Of a DNA stretch of 64,000 nt, positions 34,776 to 43,149 are shown one piece after another. The notes under the pieces were generated by a model. That model saw only the letters and a list, made by a program, of their open reading frames with translations. It did no database searches and was not told the DNA's origin. This DNA is from CAVROP01 sp050012175 (GTDB taxonomy: Bacteria; Acidobacteriota; Terriglobia; UBA7540). Within the stretch, counting starts at the first letter, position 1; each line of letters opens with the position of its first letter. The DNA lies in contig JBEKHR010000007.1 of assembly GCA_050012175.1 (NCBI GenBank), positions 1-64,000 on the forward strand. Direction: 5' to 3'. The position numbers were made by a program, and so were the translations under genes.

Positions 34776-35388
34776 GACTGCACCCCCTCAAATTCGGCGC
34801 TGCCGAACAGGTCAAGAAGTCGAAGGTCAAAAGTAGACCAACTGGAAGTGGGCGCGATAAATCGCGCCGATTCCAGCCGTTAGAATCTACACTTTTTCTC
34901 GGACTCTCGCTCGGGAAAACGGTGGGCGGTAGGTGGGGGAAGAGCAGGTGTCAGGCGCCAGGTTTCAGGTGTCAGGTGCTGGGGACTGGGCGCCGGGATG
35001 ACTCCGAATTGCAAATTCTGAATTGCGAATTGCCCGATGTTGAACAGTCGGGTTGGAAACATCAGATGCGGTGCTCTGGTTCTGGCTCCATGCCGAACAT
35101 AACCACATGGTCGGCTAACAAGTCGGAACCGCCGCCGCTCACCGCCCGGTGTAGGTTTTCCGCAAGCAGGGCTCAGTCTGACGGGCTTGTGCCGTCTTCA
35201 GTCACGACCGATAAACTGACTGCTGACGACTTTTCTTGATCGTGTTAGGCGGCCAAGACCGGTTTATGCAAGTAAGCCTGACCCTCAGCCATACGAGTCA
35301 TTCTGATTGATCGTGCAACCACAGGCGGGGCCTATGCTGAATGCAGTTGATAAGCTATTGCGGGTATAATGCAGCTTGAGGATCAACC
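34776..35388. other. intergenic region with simple tandem repeats
   Basis: Contains GGTGTCAGGCGCCAGGTTTCAG repeats at about 34949-34985 (direct GTCAGG-type units) and AATTGCAAATTCTGAATTGCGAATTG at 35007-35034. The last part holds TATAAT at 35365-35370 ahead of hicB, with TTGATA only 12 bases upstream, too close for a standard promoter. ACTGCTGACGACTTTT at 35218 recurs near 36228. No gene was recognised. Confidence 0.45.
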
Positions 35389-35604
35389 ATGAAATACAAA
35401 GTCGTTTTGCAAGCTTCTGAAGAAGGTTACAGCGTTTCGTGTCCCGGCTTGCCCGGATGCTGGTCGCAAGGCCAGACAGAAGAGGAAGCGCTTGAGAACA
35501 TCCGGGAGGCAATTCGGGAGTACTCGGAGGCAGTCAAAGAAACGTTTCGAGAAGCGGAAGTGATGGTCTCGAGACCATCCAGTATGCAGCGTAGGTCCGT
35601 CTAA
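35389..35604 (+). CDS. orphan HicB-like antitoxin
   Basis: 71 residues. MKYKVVLQASEEGYSVSCPG, LPGCWSQGQTEEEALENIRE and AIREYSEAVKETFREAEVMV are typical of the single-domain HicB partners of HicA. No hicA lies on either side, and the last 15 residues (SRPSSMQRRSV) look like read-through, so the 3' end and the toxin were probably lost. It starts a small cluster with a broken brnT and its antitoxin. GAGGATCAACC precedes the ATG. Confidence 0.75.
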   Translation: MKYKVVLQASEEGYSVSCPGLPGCWSQGQTEEEALENIREAIREYSEAVKETFREAEVMVSRPSSMQRRSV

Positions 35605-35681
35605 CGTGGCGCTGCGCCTGACAGCCGCCACCCGCGGCACGAATCGTTAGCCCTTAGGTGAGGAGGAGCCGATCAGGCCGA

Positions 35682-35967
35682 ATGACCTCGGTTTTTTGGT
35701 GGGATGCGGAGAAAGCTCGCTCGAACGTTTCGAAGCACGCTGTCACCTTTGAAGAGGCGGCATCGGTATTTCGAGATACCCTCTCCGTTACCGTTAGTAA
35801 CCCGTTGCATTCGACTGAGGAGAGCCGGTTCGTGACACTGGGGCAGTCGGAACGAGGCCGCACCCTGGTCGTGGTGCACGCCGAGTTCGGGGATGCGATC
35901 CGGCATTATCAGTGCGAGACTCGCAACGCGCCGTGAAAGGAGAGACTATGAGGAAGGTGCGCTCTAG
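35682..35967 (+). pseudogene. brnT: BrnT-type toxin with C-terminal frameshift
   Basis: MTSVFWWDAEKARSNVSKHA, VTFEEAASVFRDTLSVTVSN, HSTEESRFVTLGQSERGRTL and VVVHAEFGDAIR match BrnT, a RelE-like ribonuclease. As written, the frame then ends at 35936 as HYQCETRNAP. Dropping one C near 35904 gives RIISARLATRRERRDYEEGA, the conserved BrnT end that carries active-site residues, and a stop at 35967. That stop overlaps the next start by 20 bases, as usual for this module. The toxin is thus probably inactive unless the base is an error. A GTG at 35658 is an alternative start. Confidence 0.75.
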
Positions 35968-36187
35968 GCGCGAACCCCAAGAGATGCTTCCGGAGTATGA
36001 CTTTTCCGGCGGCGTTCGCGGAAAATACGCCAGTCGATTTGCGAAGGGCACGATCATGGTAGTTCTTGACCCTGACGTTGCCGAAATATTTCCCGATCCG
36101 ACATCGGTGAATAAAGCTCTTCGCGCGCTCGGTCATATCATCCGGGGCCGCCCTCCAAAGACCGGCCAACGCCGGTCTACAGGGTGA
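35948..36187 (+). CDS. BrnT-associated antitoxin
   Basis: 79 residues from the ATG at 35948, preceded by AAAGGAGAG. The segment EPQEMLPEYDFSGGVRGKYA followed by SRFAKGTIMVVLDPDVAEIF and PDPTSVNKALRALGHII is the form often encoded right after BrnT toxins, with a DNA-binding strand and a ribbon-helix-helix-like C-terminal part. The last 15 residues (GRPPKTGQRRSTG) run into a GACCGGCCAACGCCGGTC repeat and are probably extra. It is intact although the toxin next to it is frameshifted. Confidence 0.7.
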   Translation: MRKVRSRREPQEMLPEYDFSGGVRGKYASRFAKGTIMVVLDPDVAEIFPDPTSVNKALRALGHIIRGRPPKTGQRRSTG

Positions 36188-36490
36188 GGGTAAGCTCGGC
36201 CACGTCGGCGACGGCCCACGGGCGACTGACTACTGACGACTTTTGTCGATAGCGCTCGCCCCCGTTCTTCGACTGCAACATCGCGGGCTGGCGCAGAGCG
36301 TAGCTCTGCGATGCGCGACGTCGCCGGTCACCCTCCTAGCCACCCTGCGCTCACAGGCTTTCGCCCTTAGCGGGCTGACCGGAAAGCAGGAATGTCTTCG
36401 GATACGGTCCCTCACAGAGAAGTCGACAGTCGAAAGTCGAAAGTCATGCGCTGCGGGACCGCCCTTCCCCTCCGTGGTGAGAAATTCGGG
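36188..36490. other. intergenic region without a recognised gene
   Basis: Contains CTGACTACTGACGACTTTTGTCGATAG (a relative of 35205-35245, quoted here only in part by position), a GCGCAGAGCGTAGCTCTGCG hairpin at about 36293-36312 and AGTCGACAGTCGAAAGTCG tandem units at 36420-36440. No gene or clear signal was seen. Confidence 0.4.
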
Positions 36491-37945
36491 TCAGGCGTTT
36501 GCCGTCGCGGGCTTGAGCTGATTTCCTGCCCGCCCCGCAAGAACGATCATCATTGCCGATGCCGCTACCGAGAGCCAGCCAAAGGCGTTGCCGTAGCGCG
36601 CGTAGAGGGTTGGAGTGGCCGGACCGAGAGGCAGGTCGACAAGCACGCTGCTGCCCGGCAGATAATCGCTTCGCTGGCGCGCAATGGTGTGGCCGTAGCG
36701 GTCGCTGACGTTCAGAAAGCTCTCGCGGCCCGCCCGGACGACCGAGTACCCGCTTTCAACTCCGCGCAGAGTGGCCACACTCGAGGCCATCCAGGCGTCG
36801 CGGTAGAAGTCCCATGCCGGCACGAGCATGGCGGAGACGCCCAGCCGCCCGTAGCGCCGCCCGAAACCCGTGAAGATCAGGTCGCGGCAGATCGCCAGCC
36901 CAAAAGGCGCGCCGCGGATGGTGCGCACAATCTCTTCTTTCCCCGGCGCAAGATCGCTCTCCAGGTGAGGGACAAGATGCTGCTTGTGGTACTCGGCAAG
37001 CAGTTCTCCCGTGGGACTGAACAGCCACGACGCATTGTCCTTGCGCTCGGCGCGGTTCAATTCCACGCCCGCCACCAAGTACACCCCAGTCCGCTGCGCT
37101 AGCGACGCCAGTTCGAGTTGACGCTTCGCGGCCTCCTCGGGCGCGAGTGCGGTAATCTTCTCCGGCAGCACGACGATGCGGGCGCCCTCCCTGGCGAGTC
37201 TGGCCACTGTGTCCGCATATCCGCGCCACACGGCTTCGGCGCGTTCGGGCGGCGTGTTCCCGCCGATGAAGTCGTCGATCGACACGATTCCGATTCTCAC
37301 CGTGGGCGCCGTTTTGGCCTGACGAAGGCGAACCGCTCCGTAGCCGAGGCCAGCGGCGATTAACACCAGGGGAACTCCGTAGGCAAGCAAGGGGCGCTCG
37401 ATCCGCAGTCCACGATAAAGCGCGACCGCAACGGTGGAGGCAAACAATCCGACGAGGAAGACGACGGCGGGCGCGCCGAGCACGGAAGCAATCTGGATGA
37501 CGGGTAGTGCGTCCATCTGCGTGTAGACGAAGGTGCCCCAGGTGCCATGCGGCGAGAAGAACGAGACCAGCGTGTCGATTGCGGCCAGCAGCACGGGATA
37601 CGCGAAAACAATCGGCCAGTTTCGCGAGGCCACCACTGCGGCGTGCGTTCGGGTCACGAAAAAGCCCCAGACAAGAACCTGAAGGAGCAGCAGCACCACC
37701 GTCGCCACCGTTCCCGTGGTCTTCAGGTAGTAGGTGAAATTCGAGCTGAGGCCGATGGCCGCCGCCAGCCAAGCAAGCAGGCGTGCCTCCCGCCGGCTGG
37801 CATGAAAGGCCGCAAGCAGTAGGGGAATGGGCGCCAGCCAGGCGGCCAGCCAAGAAGGCGCGAGCCCGAGCGTGAAGTAAAACAGTATGCCGGAAACCAC
37901 CGCAGCAGCGAAGCGGGCGCCACGAGCTTGTAGAAGTTGGTTCAT
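36491..37945 (-). CDS. lnt: apolipoprotein N-acyltransferase-like protein
   Basis: About 484 residues. The N-terminal half has about six hydrophobic helices (FAAAVVSGILFYFTLGLAPS, WLAPIPLLLAAFHAS, TVVLLLLQVLVWGFFV, IVFAYPVLLAAIDTLVSFFS, FLVGLFASTVAVALY, VPLVLIAAGLGYG). The periplasmic nitrilase-like domain has the catalytic Glu in IVVLPEKITA, Lys in EYHKQHLVPH and Cys in LAICRDLIF; a last helix follows. Lnt adds the third acyl chain to lipoproteins. Family members without this function exist, so the call is by architecture. The start at 37945 leaves a 22-base gap to the upstream aldo/keto reductase stop; the ORF could start earlier within that gene. Confidence 0.82.
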   Translation of the reverse strand: MNQLLQARGARFAAAVVSGILFYFTLGLAPSWLAAWLAPIPLLLAAFHASRREARLLAWLAAAIGLSSNFTYYLKTTGTVATVVLLLLQVLVWGFFVTRTHAAVVASRNWPIVFAYPVLLAAIDTLVSFFSPHGTWGTFVYTQMDALPVIQIASVLGAPAVVFLVGLFASTVAVALYRGLRIERPLLAYGVPLVLIAAGLGYGAVRLRQAKTAPTVRIGIVSIDDFIGGNTPPERAEAVWRGYADTVARLAREGARIVVLPEKITALAPEEAAKRQLELASLAQRTGVYLVAGVELNRAERKDNASWLFSPTGELLAEYHKQHLVPHLESDLAPGKEEIVRTIRGAPFGLAICRDLIFTGFGRRYGRLGVSAMLVPAWDFYRDAWMASSVATLRGVESGYSVVRAGRESFLNVSDRYGHTIARQRSDYLPGSSVLVDLPLGPATPTLYARYGNAFGWLSVAASAMMIVLAGRAGNQLKPATANA

Positions 37946-37967
37946 CCGGTTACTGCGGCCTGTTGAG

Positions 37968-38846
37968 TTATCCGAGAAACATGACGTGGACGGCAGCAAT
38001 ACGCTTAATCAAGTCGAGTTGCTCGCTGCGGTTCTCGGCGCCGATAGTAAAAGCATCCAGCACGCCGAGCGACAGCGCGTATTTCAGCGCCTCATCCGCA
38101 CGAGATCTCATGTCACCCTGACCGAGGATCTTCATGCCGATGATGGCCTTGCCCGCCTCGCGCCCCGCTCGAAGGGTGGCGACGACGGTGGCGGGGTCCG
38201 CGTCCATATGCGACCCGATGGGGTTCACCCGCGAAAGCATGACTTGGACCCAGGGAGATTTCGCCGCGGTGCGGAGCGCGCCGATGGTGTGGCAGGAGCA
38301 GCCATGAGCCCGGACGATTCCCTTTTCTTGCGCCTCCGAGATCACGTCCATGGCCGGCCGGCACTTCTCGGTCCAGTCGTCGTCAGTCAGGCAGTGCATC
38401 ATGAGAATGTCGATGTAGTCCGTCCCCAGTTCTTTACGGAAGCGGTCAATGTCGGCGCGCATTCCTGCCGCATCGCGTGACCATGACTTGGACATGACGG
38501 TGATTCTTTCTCTCGGCAATTTCTTCAGGGCCACCGCCACATGGTGATGTGTTCCGTAGGAATCAGCCGTGTCAAAGAAACGCAAACCCTGGTCGTATCC
38601 TTGCAGTAGCAGATCGGCGAGGCCCTGAATGCCCAAAGCCGATTGATTGGAATGATGGTTGGAGCCGACTGTCCCCGTCCCGCAGGCCAACCGCGAGGTC
38701 TTGATGCCGGTTTGGCCCAGGGCGACAATATCCGCAGCGCTGAACTCCCCTGTGACGGGCGGCATCGCGGCGGCCCATCTTTTTGACCCCAGCCACGCCG
38801 CAGCTACGCCCATCGCCGACTTGGTCAAGAAATCCCTACGCTTCAT
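37968..38846 (-). CDS. Tat-exported aldo/keto reductase
   Basis: About 292 residues. The N-terminus MKRRDFLTKSAMGVAAAWLG is a twin-arginine signal. The AKR barrel follows: RLACGTGTVGSNHHSNQ, RFFDTADSYGTHH (catalytic Asp and Tyr), TVMSKSWSR (Lys), TDYIDILMMHCLTD (His) and IGMKILGQGDM. The full tetrad is kept, yet export to the periplasm would separate it from NADPH, so a tightly bound cofactor or another role is possible. GAGAGGTGC precedes the ATG. It lies upstream of lnt on the same strand, possibly as an operon. The C-terminus (KRIAAVHVMFLG) is shorter than in many AKRs. Confidence 0.85.
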   Translation of the reverse strand: MKRRDFLTKSAMGVAAAWLGSKRWAAAMPPVTGEFSAADIVALGQTGIKTSRLACGTGTVGSNHHSNQSALGIQGLADLLLQGYDQGLRFFDTADSYGTHHHVAVALKKLPRERITVMSKSWSRDAAGMRADIDRFRKELGTDYIDILMMHCLTDDDWTEKCRPAMDVISEAQEKGIVRAHGCSCHTIGALRTAAKSPWVQVMLSRVNPIGSHMDADPATVVATLRAGREAGKAIIGMKILGQGDMRSRADEALKYALSLGVLDAFTIGAENRSEQLDLIKRIAAVHVMFLG

Positions 38847-39049
38847 GGATGCACCTCTCAAATAAGCTGATTTGCCTTCGATCGAAGCCCTTAGACCCTC
38901 CGAGCAAGAGCAACCCCCGCCCGCATGGACCTAATGTCCCTAACCTTACCACGATCGCTGGGTGTCTGCAATACCCACCGGGCGGCTACACGACAGCATG
39001 GAACTTCGCTTCTTTGCGCCGCGTACATAGAGGCAGCGGGGAGGTTGAG

Positions 39050-39664
39050 ATGAGTACACAGCGGTCAGGTCATGAGCGTGGCCAAGATGCTCGTTTCAAG
39101 TCGCGCGAGGCGGGTCGAGTCGTGGTGCTGGGGTTGCTGTTTGTGGCGGCTCTGCCCTTGGCCGCACAAGACAAGAAGGTCGCGGGCACGACCGAATCTG
39201 AAAAGCACCGAAGCAGCGTCGGATTTATCGCCAGCAATGAGGCGAGTGCAAAGGAAGTTGGCTTGCCTTTGTATCCGGGAGCGCGGCCACACAAGGATGA
39301 TTCCGACGACAGTTCCGCAGCTCAACTTGGCTTGTGGGGCGGCTCCTCTGGTTTCAAGCTGGCCGTGCTGAAGCTGGAGTCGAACGACGCACCCGAAAAA
39401 GTCGCGGCGTTCTACCGCAAAGCCCTTGCGAAGTACGGCAGAGTCTTGGATTGTGCCAACTCTTCCAAACCAACGGTCGAAAAGGAGAAGGGCAACTCCT
39501 CAAATGAACTGGGCTGCGAGGGAGAGCGGCCGGAGAGCGGAGAGTTCGTCCTGAAGGCTGGCACAAAGCAGGAGCAACACGTGGTAGGGATTGAGGCGAA
39601 AGGAGGCCTTACCGTTTTCCATTTGGTCTACGTCGAGGATCGAATATCCGACAGCAGGAAGTAA
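39050..39664 (+). CDS. exported protein of unknown function
   Basis: About 204 residues from the ATG at 39050, where GGGAGGTTGAG is a good ribosome-binding site; the ORF extends upstream without support. A signal peptide follows a basic n-region (VVVLGLLFVAALPLAAQDKK). The mature part contains AKEVGLPLYPGARPHKDDSD, FKLAVLKLESNDAPEKVAAF and YRKALAKYGRVLDCANSS. The YPGA plus KVAAFYRKAL pattern occurs in small secreted proteins of Acidobacteriota in my recollection. Two Cys (about 138, 158) may form a disulfide. Function unknown. Divergent from the aldo/keto reductase. Confidence 0.65.
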   Translation: MSTQRSGHERGQDARFKSREAGRVVVLGLLFVAALPLAAQDKKVAGTTESEKHRSSVGFIASNEASAKEVGLPLYPGARPHKDDSDDSSAAQLGLWGGSSGFKLAVLKLESNDAPEKVAAFYRKALAKYGRVLDCANSSKPTVEKEKGNSSNELGCEGERPESGEFVLKAGTKQEQHVVGIEAKGGLTVFHLVYVEDRISDSRK

Positions 39665-39750
39665 CCGCCCCGGCGACCCGCGCAATGCGGCGGAGAGCAT
39701 CGCAAATCTTCGTGCGGTCTTTGGCCGCAAGCGCCCAATCCCGCCCTCGT

Positions 39751-40023
39751 TCACAGAACCTTCCGTATCTCCGGACTCAAGGAAACATGACTTACTTCGA
39801 ATCCGTTAATGGAGTAAACGCGAGCCCCGGGCGCATAGGAAACCAATTCTTCATCTCGTTCGCGGGATAGCACCATATACCGACTGATTTGATAGTCGTC
39901 ATCGAAGGCGGAGATCACCTTCTCCGTCTGCGCTTTGGAAAGGCCGAATTGCGAGAGGTGTACGGCCCTTCCAAAGCCTCCGGAGATTTCGGTGTATTTC
40001 CTGACGAGTTCCGCTAAGTCCAT
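39751..40023 (-). CDS. small conserved hypothetical protein
   Basis: 90 residues from the ATG at 40023 (MDLAELVRKYTEISGGFGRA, VHLSQFGLSKAQTEKVISAF, DDDYQISRYMVLSRERDEEL). The ORF runs further upstream, but there it reads an AATCGGCAATCGCCAATC repeat. Mixed helix and strand, no known motif; the DDDYQISRYM and SINGFEVSHV segments suggest a folded soluble protein. Neighbours give no clue. Confidence 0.5.
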   Translation of the reverse strand: MDLAELVRKYTEISGGFGRAVHLSQFGLSKAQTEKVISAFDDDYQISRYMVLSRERDEELVSYAPGARVYSINGFEVSHVSLSPEIRKVL

Positions 40024-40162
40024 AACCGATTGCTGATTGGCGATTGCCGATTGACGATTGAACCCGAATTCGAAAGTTGGCAGCCGCCGTTCGAGCCGAA
40101 TCACTTGATTCGAGGCCCGTTTGACGCAGATACCGGAGGAACAAAATGGTGCGGGGCCAGGC

Positions 40163-40199
40163 GTAGGGGCATCCGCCGCGGCGGACGCTGTGCCCCTAC
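40163..40199. repeat. imperfect GTAGGGGC palindrome
   Basis: GTAGGGGCATCCGCC pairs with GGCGGACGCTGTGCCCCTAC with small mismatches. It is related to the perfect palindrome inside the MauG-like gene at 7604-7635. Confidence 0.65.
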
Positions 40200-40378
40200 A
40201 AGATGCACATCACCCCCACGCTAACTTCCGAATTCGGGTTGAATAAGTGGTGTAGCAACTTCCTCCGCTGTCAATCGGCCATCGTGAATCGAAAACCTCC
40301 AGTTCCTGCCAACCCCGGGCGAGCGACGAGCCGGGAAATTCTTCGCAAGAAACGAAAAGGCCGCCACGAAGTTTCCTC

Positions 40379-40861
40379 TCAGGTGAGCTTCTTCAGCGCA
40401 TCCAGGATCTCGGCGTTTTCGGGTTGCTGTCTGAGCTCGTAGATTTTTATCCAAGCGATCTTGCCATGCTCGTCCACAATGAAGACCGCACGATCGTTGA
40501 CGAAGGGTATCTGGTGCTTTGTGGGAGGAAAGATGCCATAATCCGCCGCTGTTTTGGCGTAAGGCCAACGGTCCGTAGCGAGGGGGAACTGAAGACCCCC
40601 AAGAGATTTTTGGAAGGCGATATGGCAGAAAACCGTGTCGGTGCAGACGCCCATGACCTGGGCGTTCAGGCCGGCAAACCTGGCGAGGTCCGCTTGGATT
40701 GCCGACAGTTCGTTCTGTCAAACCGGGGTGAAGTCAAGCGCGTAAAAGCAGACCACCACATTTTTGCCACGATAGGCGGAAAGCTGAAACTCGCCCTGGG
40801 TGGCGCCCGTGGTCGAGCTGAGCCTGAAATCAGGCGCCTCGTCTCCGATCTTTAATGCCAT
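40379..40861 (-). CDS. selenocysteine-containing peroxiredoxin (predicted; in-frame TGA at the peroxidatic position)
   Basis: Read through one in-frame TGA (40718-40720) this is a 160-residue AhpC/TSA peroxiredoxin. The ATG at 40861 has GGAGG five bases upstream. It reads MALKIGDEAPDFRLSSTTGA, then NVVVCFYALDFTPV, then TGA as codon 48, then QNELSAIQADLARFAGLNAQ, VMGVCTDTVFCHIAFQKSLG, DRAVFIVDEHGKIAWIKIYE and LRQQPENAEILDALKKL. In peroxiredoxins the residue after FTPV is the catalytic Cys. A TGA exactly there, with both flanks intact and in the same frame, indicates selenocysteine, as in known bacterial selenoprotein peroxiredoxins. Role: peroxide reduction. A nonsense mutation is the alternative. 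It lies 58 bases after cysE on the same strand. Confidence 0.75.
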
Positions 40862-40919
40862 TTAAACCTCCATGGACAGAGTATCATCACAAGCGTGAGG
40901 GCAGCTCAAGATTACAGCA

Positions 40920-41843
40920 TTAGGCGCTTGGCTCGCCGTTCAGGATAACCAGTTCAGGGTCTTTGAGCGTCACCTTGCTGTGGGGTTGCACGGAGTGCGT
41001 GAGCCACACGTTGCCCCCGATGATGCTGTGATGGCCAACGCGTGTATCGCCCCCCAGGATGGTGGCGTTGGGGTAAATGGTGACATGATCTTCGAGGTCG
41101 GGGTGCCGCTTATTCTCCTGCCCTCGACGAAGTTGACCTTGTTCATCCTTTCGAAGCGGATTGAATGCCCCCAGCGTAACACCGTGGTAAAGAGTCACCC
41201 TTCTGCCGATGGTGGCGGTTTCGCCGATCACCACGCCCGTCCCATGATCGATGAAGAACGACTCGCCTATCGAAGCGCCGGGATTGATATCGATGCCGGT
41301 GTGGCTGTGCGCCACCTCGGTCATCATACGGGGAAGGAAAGGCACTCCCATCAGGTAGAGCCGGTGCGCCAGCCGCTGCACGGTAATGGCCTCCATGCAA
41401 GGGTAGCTGAGTAGAATCTCCTCATGGCTGGCGGCGGCGGGATCATTCCGGAAAGCCGCTTCGATATCCGAGGCCAATAACCTCGCCAGCTCCGGAAACT
41501 GGCCGAACAGATGTTCGGTCAGCTCCTGGGCACGGTCCTCAATGTCGACTGAAGACTGATCCCCTTGGCAACGCCGATCGAAGCGCATGGCAGAGCACAA
41601 TTGCTCACGCAACAGCGTTTCCATCTCGACCAGGTAATGCCTGGCTCCTGTCGCCGCGCGGTCCAGTTCCGCGCCCTGGCCCTGATAAAAAACAGGGAAG
41701 AGCAGCTCGAGGTAGTGGCGGCAGATTTGCGCCGCGGCTTCTCGGCTGGGGAGCCGAAACTCGCACCCGTAATCGCCTGAAAGTTGCGCATCCAGCGCCG
41801 CCCTAAATTCGCTTGCTAGGTTCTCTAAACGTTTATCATCCAT
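40920..41843 (-). CDS. cysE: serine O-acetyltransferase (EpsC/CysE type)
   Basis: 307 residues. Makes O-acetylserine from serine and acetyl-CoA for cysteine synthesis. The helical N-terminal domain is followed by a left-handed beta-helix of hexapeptide repeats: HSHTGIDINPGASIGESFFI, DHGTGVVIGETATIGRRVTL, YHGVTLGA, HPDLEDHVTIYPNATILGGD and VGHHSIIGGNVWLTHSV. Active-site His residues (DHGTG, HSHTG) are present. The lead-in ITVQRLAHRLYLMGVPFLPR is typical of the EpsC branch. It follows cysK across a 201-base repeat-filled spacer and precedes the probable selenoperoxiredoxin. Confidence 0.92.
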   Translation of the reverse strand: MDDKRLENLASEFRAALDAQLSGDYGCEFRLPSREAAAQICRHYLELLFPVFYQGQGAELDRAATGARHYLVEMETLLREQLCSAMRFDRRCQGDQSSVDIEDRAQELTEHLFGQFPELARLLASDIEAAFRNDPAAASHEEILLSYPCMEAITVQRLAHRLYLMGVPFLPRMMTEVAHSHTGIDINPGASIGESFFIDHGTGVVIGETATIGRRVTLYHGVTLGAFNPLRKDEQGQLRRGQENKRHPDLEDHVTIYPNATILGGDTRVGHHSIIGGNVWLTHSVQPHSKVTLKDPELVILNGEPSA

Positions 41844-41860
41844 GGTTTGTTAACCTTTAA

Positions 41861-42034
41861 TGAGTCGAGGAGTCGAGAGTCGAGGAGTCGAGAAGTTTCC
41901 ACCTTCGAGGTCCGACCTAAGAGCCGAGGAGTCAAGAGATTCCCACCCTCGGCCTTCGACTCAACTTCTCGAGTTCTTGACTCCTCAACTTATCGAGTTC
42001 TCGACTCCTTGACTCCTCGACTCTCGACTCCTCG
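41861..42034. repeat. inverted arms of GTCGAGGA-type tandem repeats
   Basis: Left arm 41861-41896 repeats GAGTCGAGGAGTCGAGAG; right arm 41956-42034 repeats TCGACTCCTTGACTCCTCGA in the opposite sense. It fills the cysK-cysE spacer and could form a long imperfect hairpin. Confidence 0.75.
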
Positions 42035-42044
42035 CCCCCGCACA

Positions 42045-43001
42045 CTAGCCGATTCCCTCAAAGAGCACGGTGGATAAGTATCGCTCACCGGAATCCGGCA
42101 AGACCGTAACGATGATCTTCCCGGCAAACTCGGGCTGCTTCGCCAGTCGCACGGCCACGGCCGTCGCGGCGCCGCAGGAAATGCCACTCAGGATACCTTC
42201 CTCCCTCGTCAGCCGCCGGCCAAATTCAATCGCCTCTTCGTTCGAGACCTGCTCAATACGGTCCACAAGCGACAGGTCGAGAACCTTCGGTACGAAGCCG
42301 CCTCCGAGTCCCTGGATCTTGTGCGGACCGGGCTTCAAGGGCTGACCAGAAGTGAATTGAGTCAAGACGGGGCTCCCCGTCGGCTCGACCGCCACCGACA
42401 AGATATGTTTGCGCTTGGTTTTCTTGATAAAGCGGGAAACGCCGGTGATGGTGCCGCCCGTCCCCACCCCGGACACTAACACGTCAATTGTCCCGTCGGT
42501 GTCGTCCCAGATTTCGGGCCCGGTGGTCTTTTCGTGGATATCGGGATTGGCAGGATTCTCAAACTGCTGAGGCAGGAAATAATGGTTGGCATCGGATTGA
42601 TAAATCTCCTGCGCCCTCCTGATCGCACCGGGCATGCCCTCCGGCCCCGGGGTGAGGATCAAGCTGGCGCCCAGAGCTGCCATCACTCGACGCCGCTCGA
42701 GCGACATGGTCTCGGGCATGGTGAGCGTCAACTTGTAGCCTCGCGCGGCGGCAACAAATGCCAGAGCGATTCCCGTATTGCCGCTGGTGGGCTCAATGAT
42801 CTCCTTGCCTGGTGTCAAGACACCTCTCTCCTCGGCGTCCCAAATCATCGCCGCCCCGATCCGGTCCTTCACGGAATAGCCCGGGCCGCGGCCCTCGATC
42901 TTGGCCAAAACTGTTGCTTTGGCTCCGTCGGTCACCCGGTTAAGCCGTATGAGCGGAGTCCTTCCGATACTGAAAGAGTTATCCTGGTAAATGGTCGACA
43001 T
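42045..43001 (-). CDS. cysK: cysteine synthase (O-acetylserine sulfhydrylase family)
   Basis: 318 residues, pyridoxal-phosphate fold type II. GRGPGYSVKDRIGAAMI holds the PLP lysine; EPTSGNTGIALAFVAAARG and SGVGTGGTITGVSRFIK bind substrate and cofactor phosphate; KIQGLGGGFVPKVLD is CysK-like. The start at 43001 is supported by GAGAGGATACTC. Adjacent cysE argues for O-acetylserine as substrate. The upstream cysO-like and mec-like genes suggest it may also, or instead, use a carrier-protein thiocarboxylate as sulfur donor, as CysM does in Mycobacterium. Confidence 0.93.
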   Translation of the reverse strand: MSTIYQDNSFSIGRTPLIRLNRVTDGAKATVLAKIEGRGPGYSVKDRIGAAMIWDAEERGVLTPGKEIIEPTSGNTGIALAFVAAARGYKLTLTMPETMSLERRRVMAALGASLILTPGPEGMPGAIRRAQEIYQSDANHYFLPQQFENPANPDIHEKTTGPEIWDDTDGTIDVLVSGVGTGGTITGVSRFIKKTKRKHILSVAVEPTGSPVLTQFTSGQPLKPGPHKIQGLGGGFVPKVLDLSLVDRIEQVSNEEAIEFGRRLTREEGILSGISCGAATAVAVRLAKQPEFAGKIIVTVLPDSGERYLSTVLFEGIG

Positions 43002-43149
43002 TGAGTATCCTCTCGATAGTGAATTGTGTGCTCTGAAACCCGGCTTCAAGGCCGGCCTATGACAACACGCTATTCGGTATTGCTTGGGGTCGCGGGTGAC
43101 GGGTGCGCCCGGGATTCACCATCCCGATGTATCGGGATGGGAGCCCAGG

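Noticed and set aside
36392..37102. 236-residue ORF on the plus strand
   Set aside because: Antisense to the lnt catalytic domain.
40718..40740. GACAG / CTGTC hairpin starting at the TGA as the SECIS
   Set aside because: It includes the TGA itself (GACAG-AACGAA-CTGTC), whereas bacterial SECIS loops lie about 15-37 bases downstream; the stem at nucleotides 12-30 is the better, still weak, candidate.
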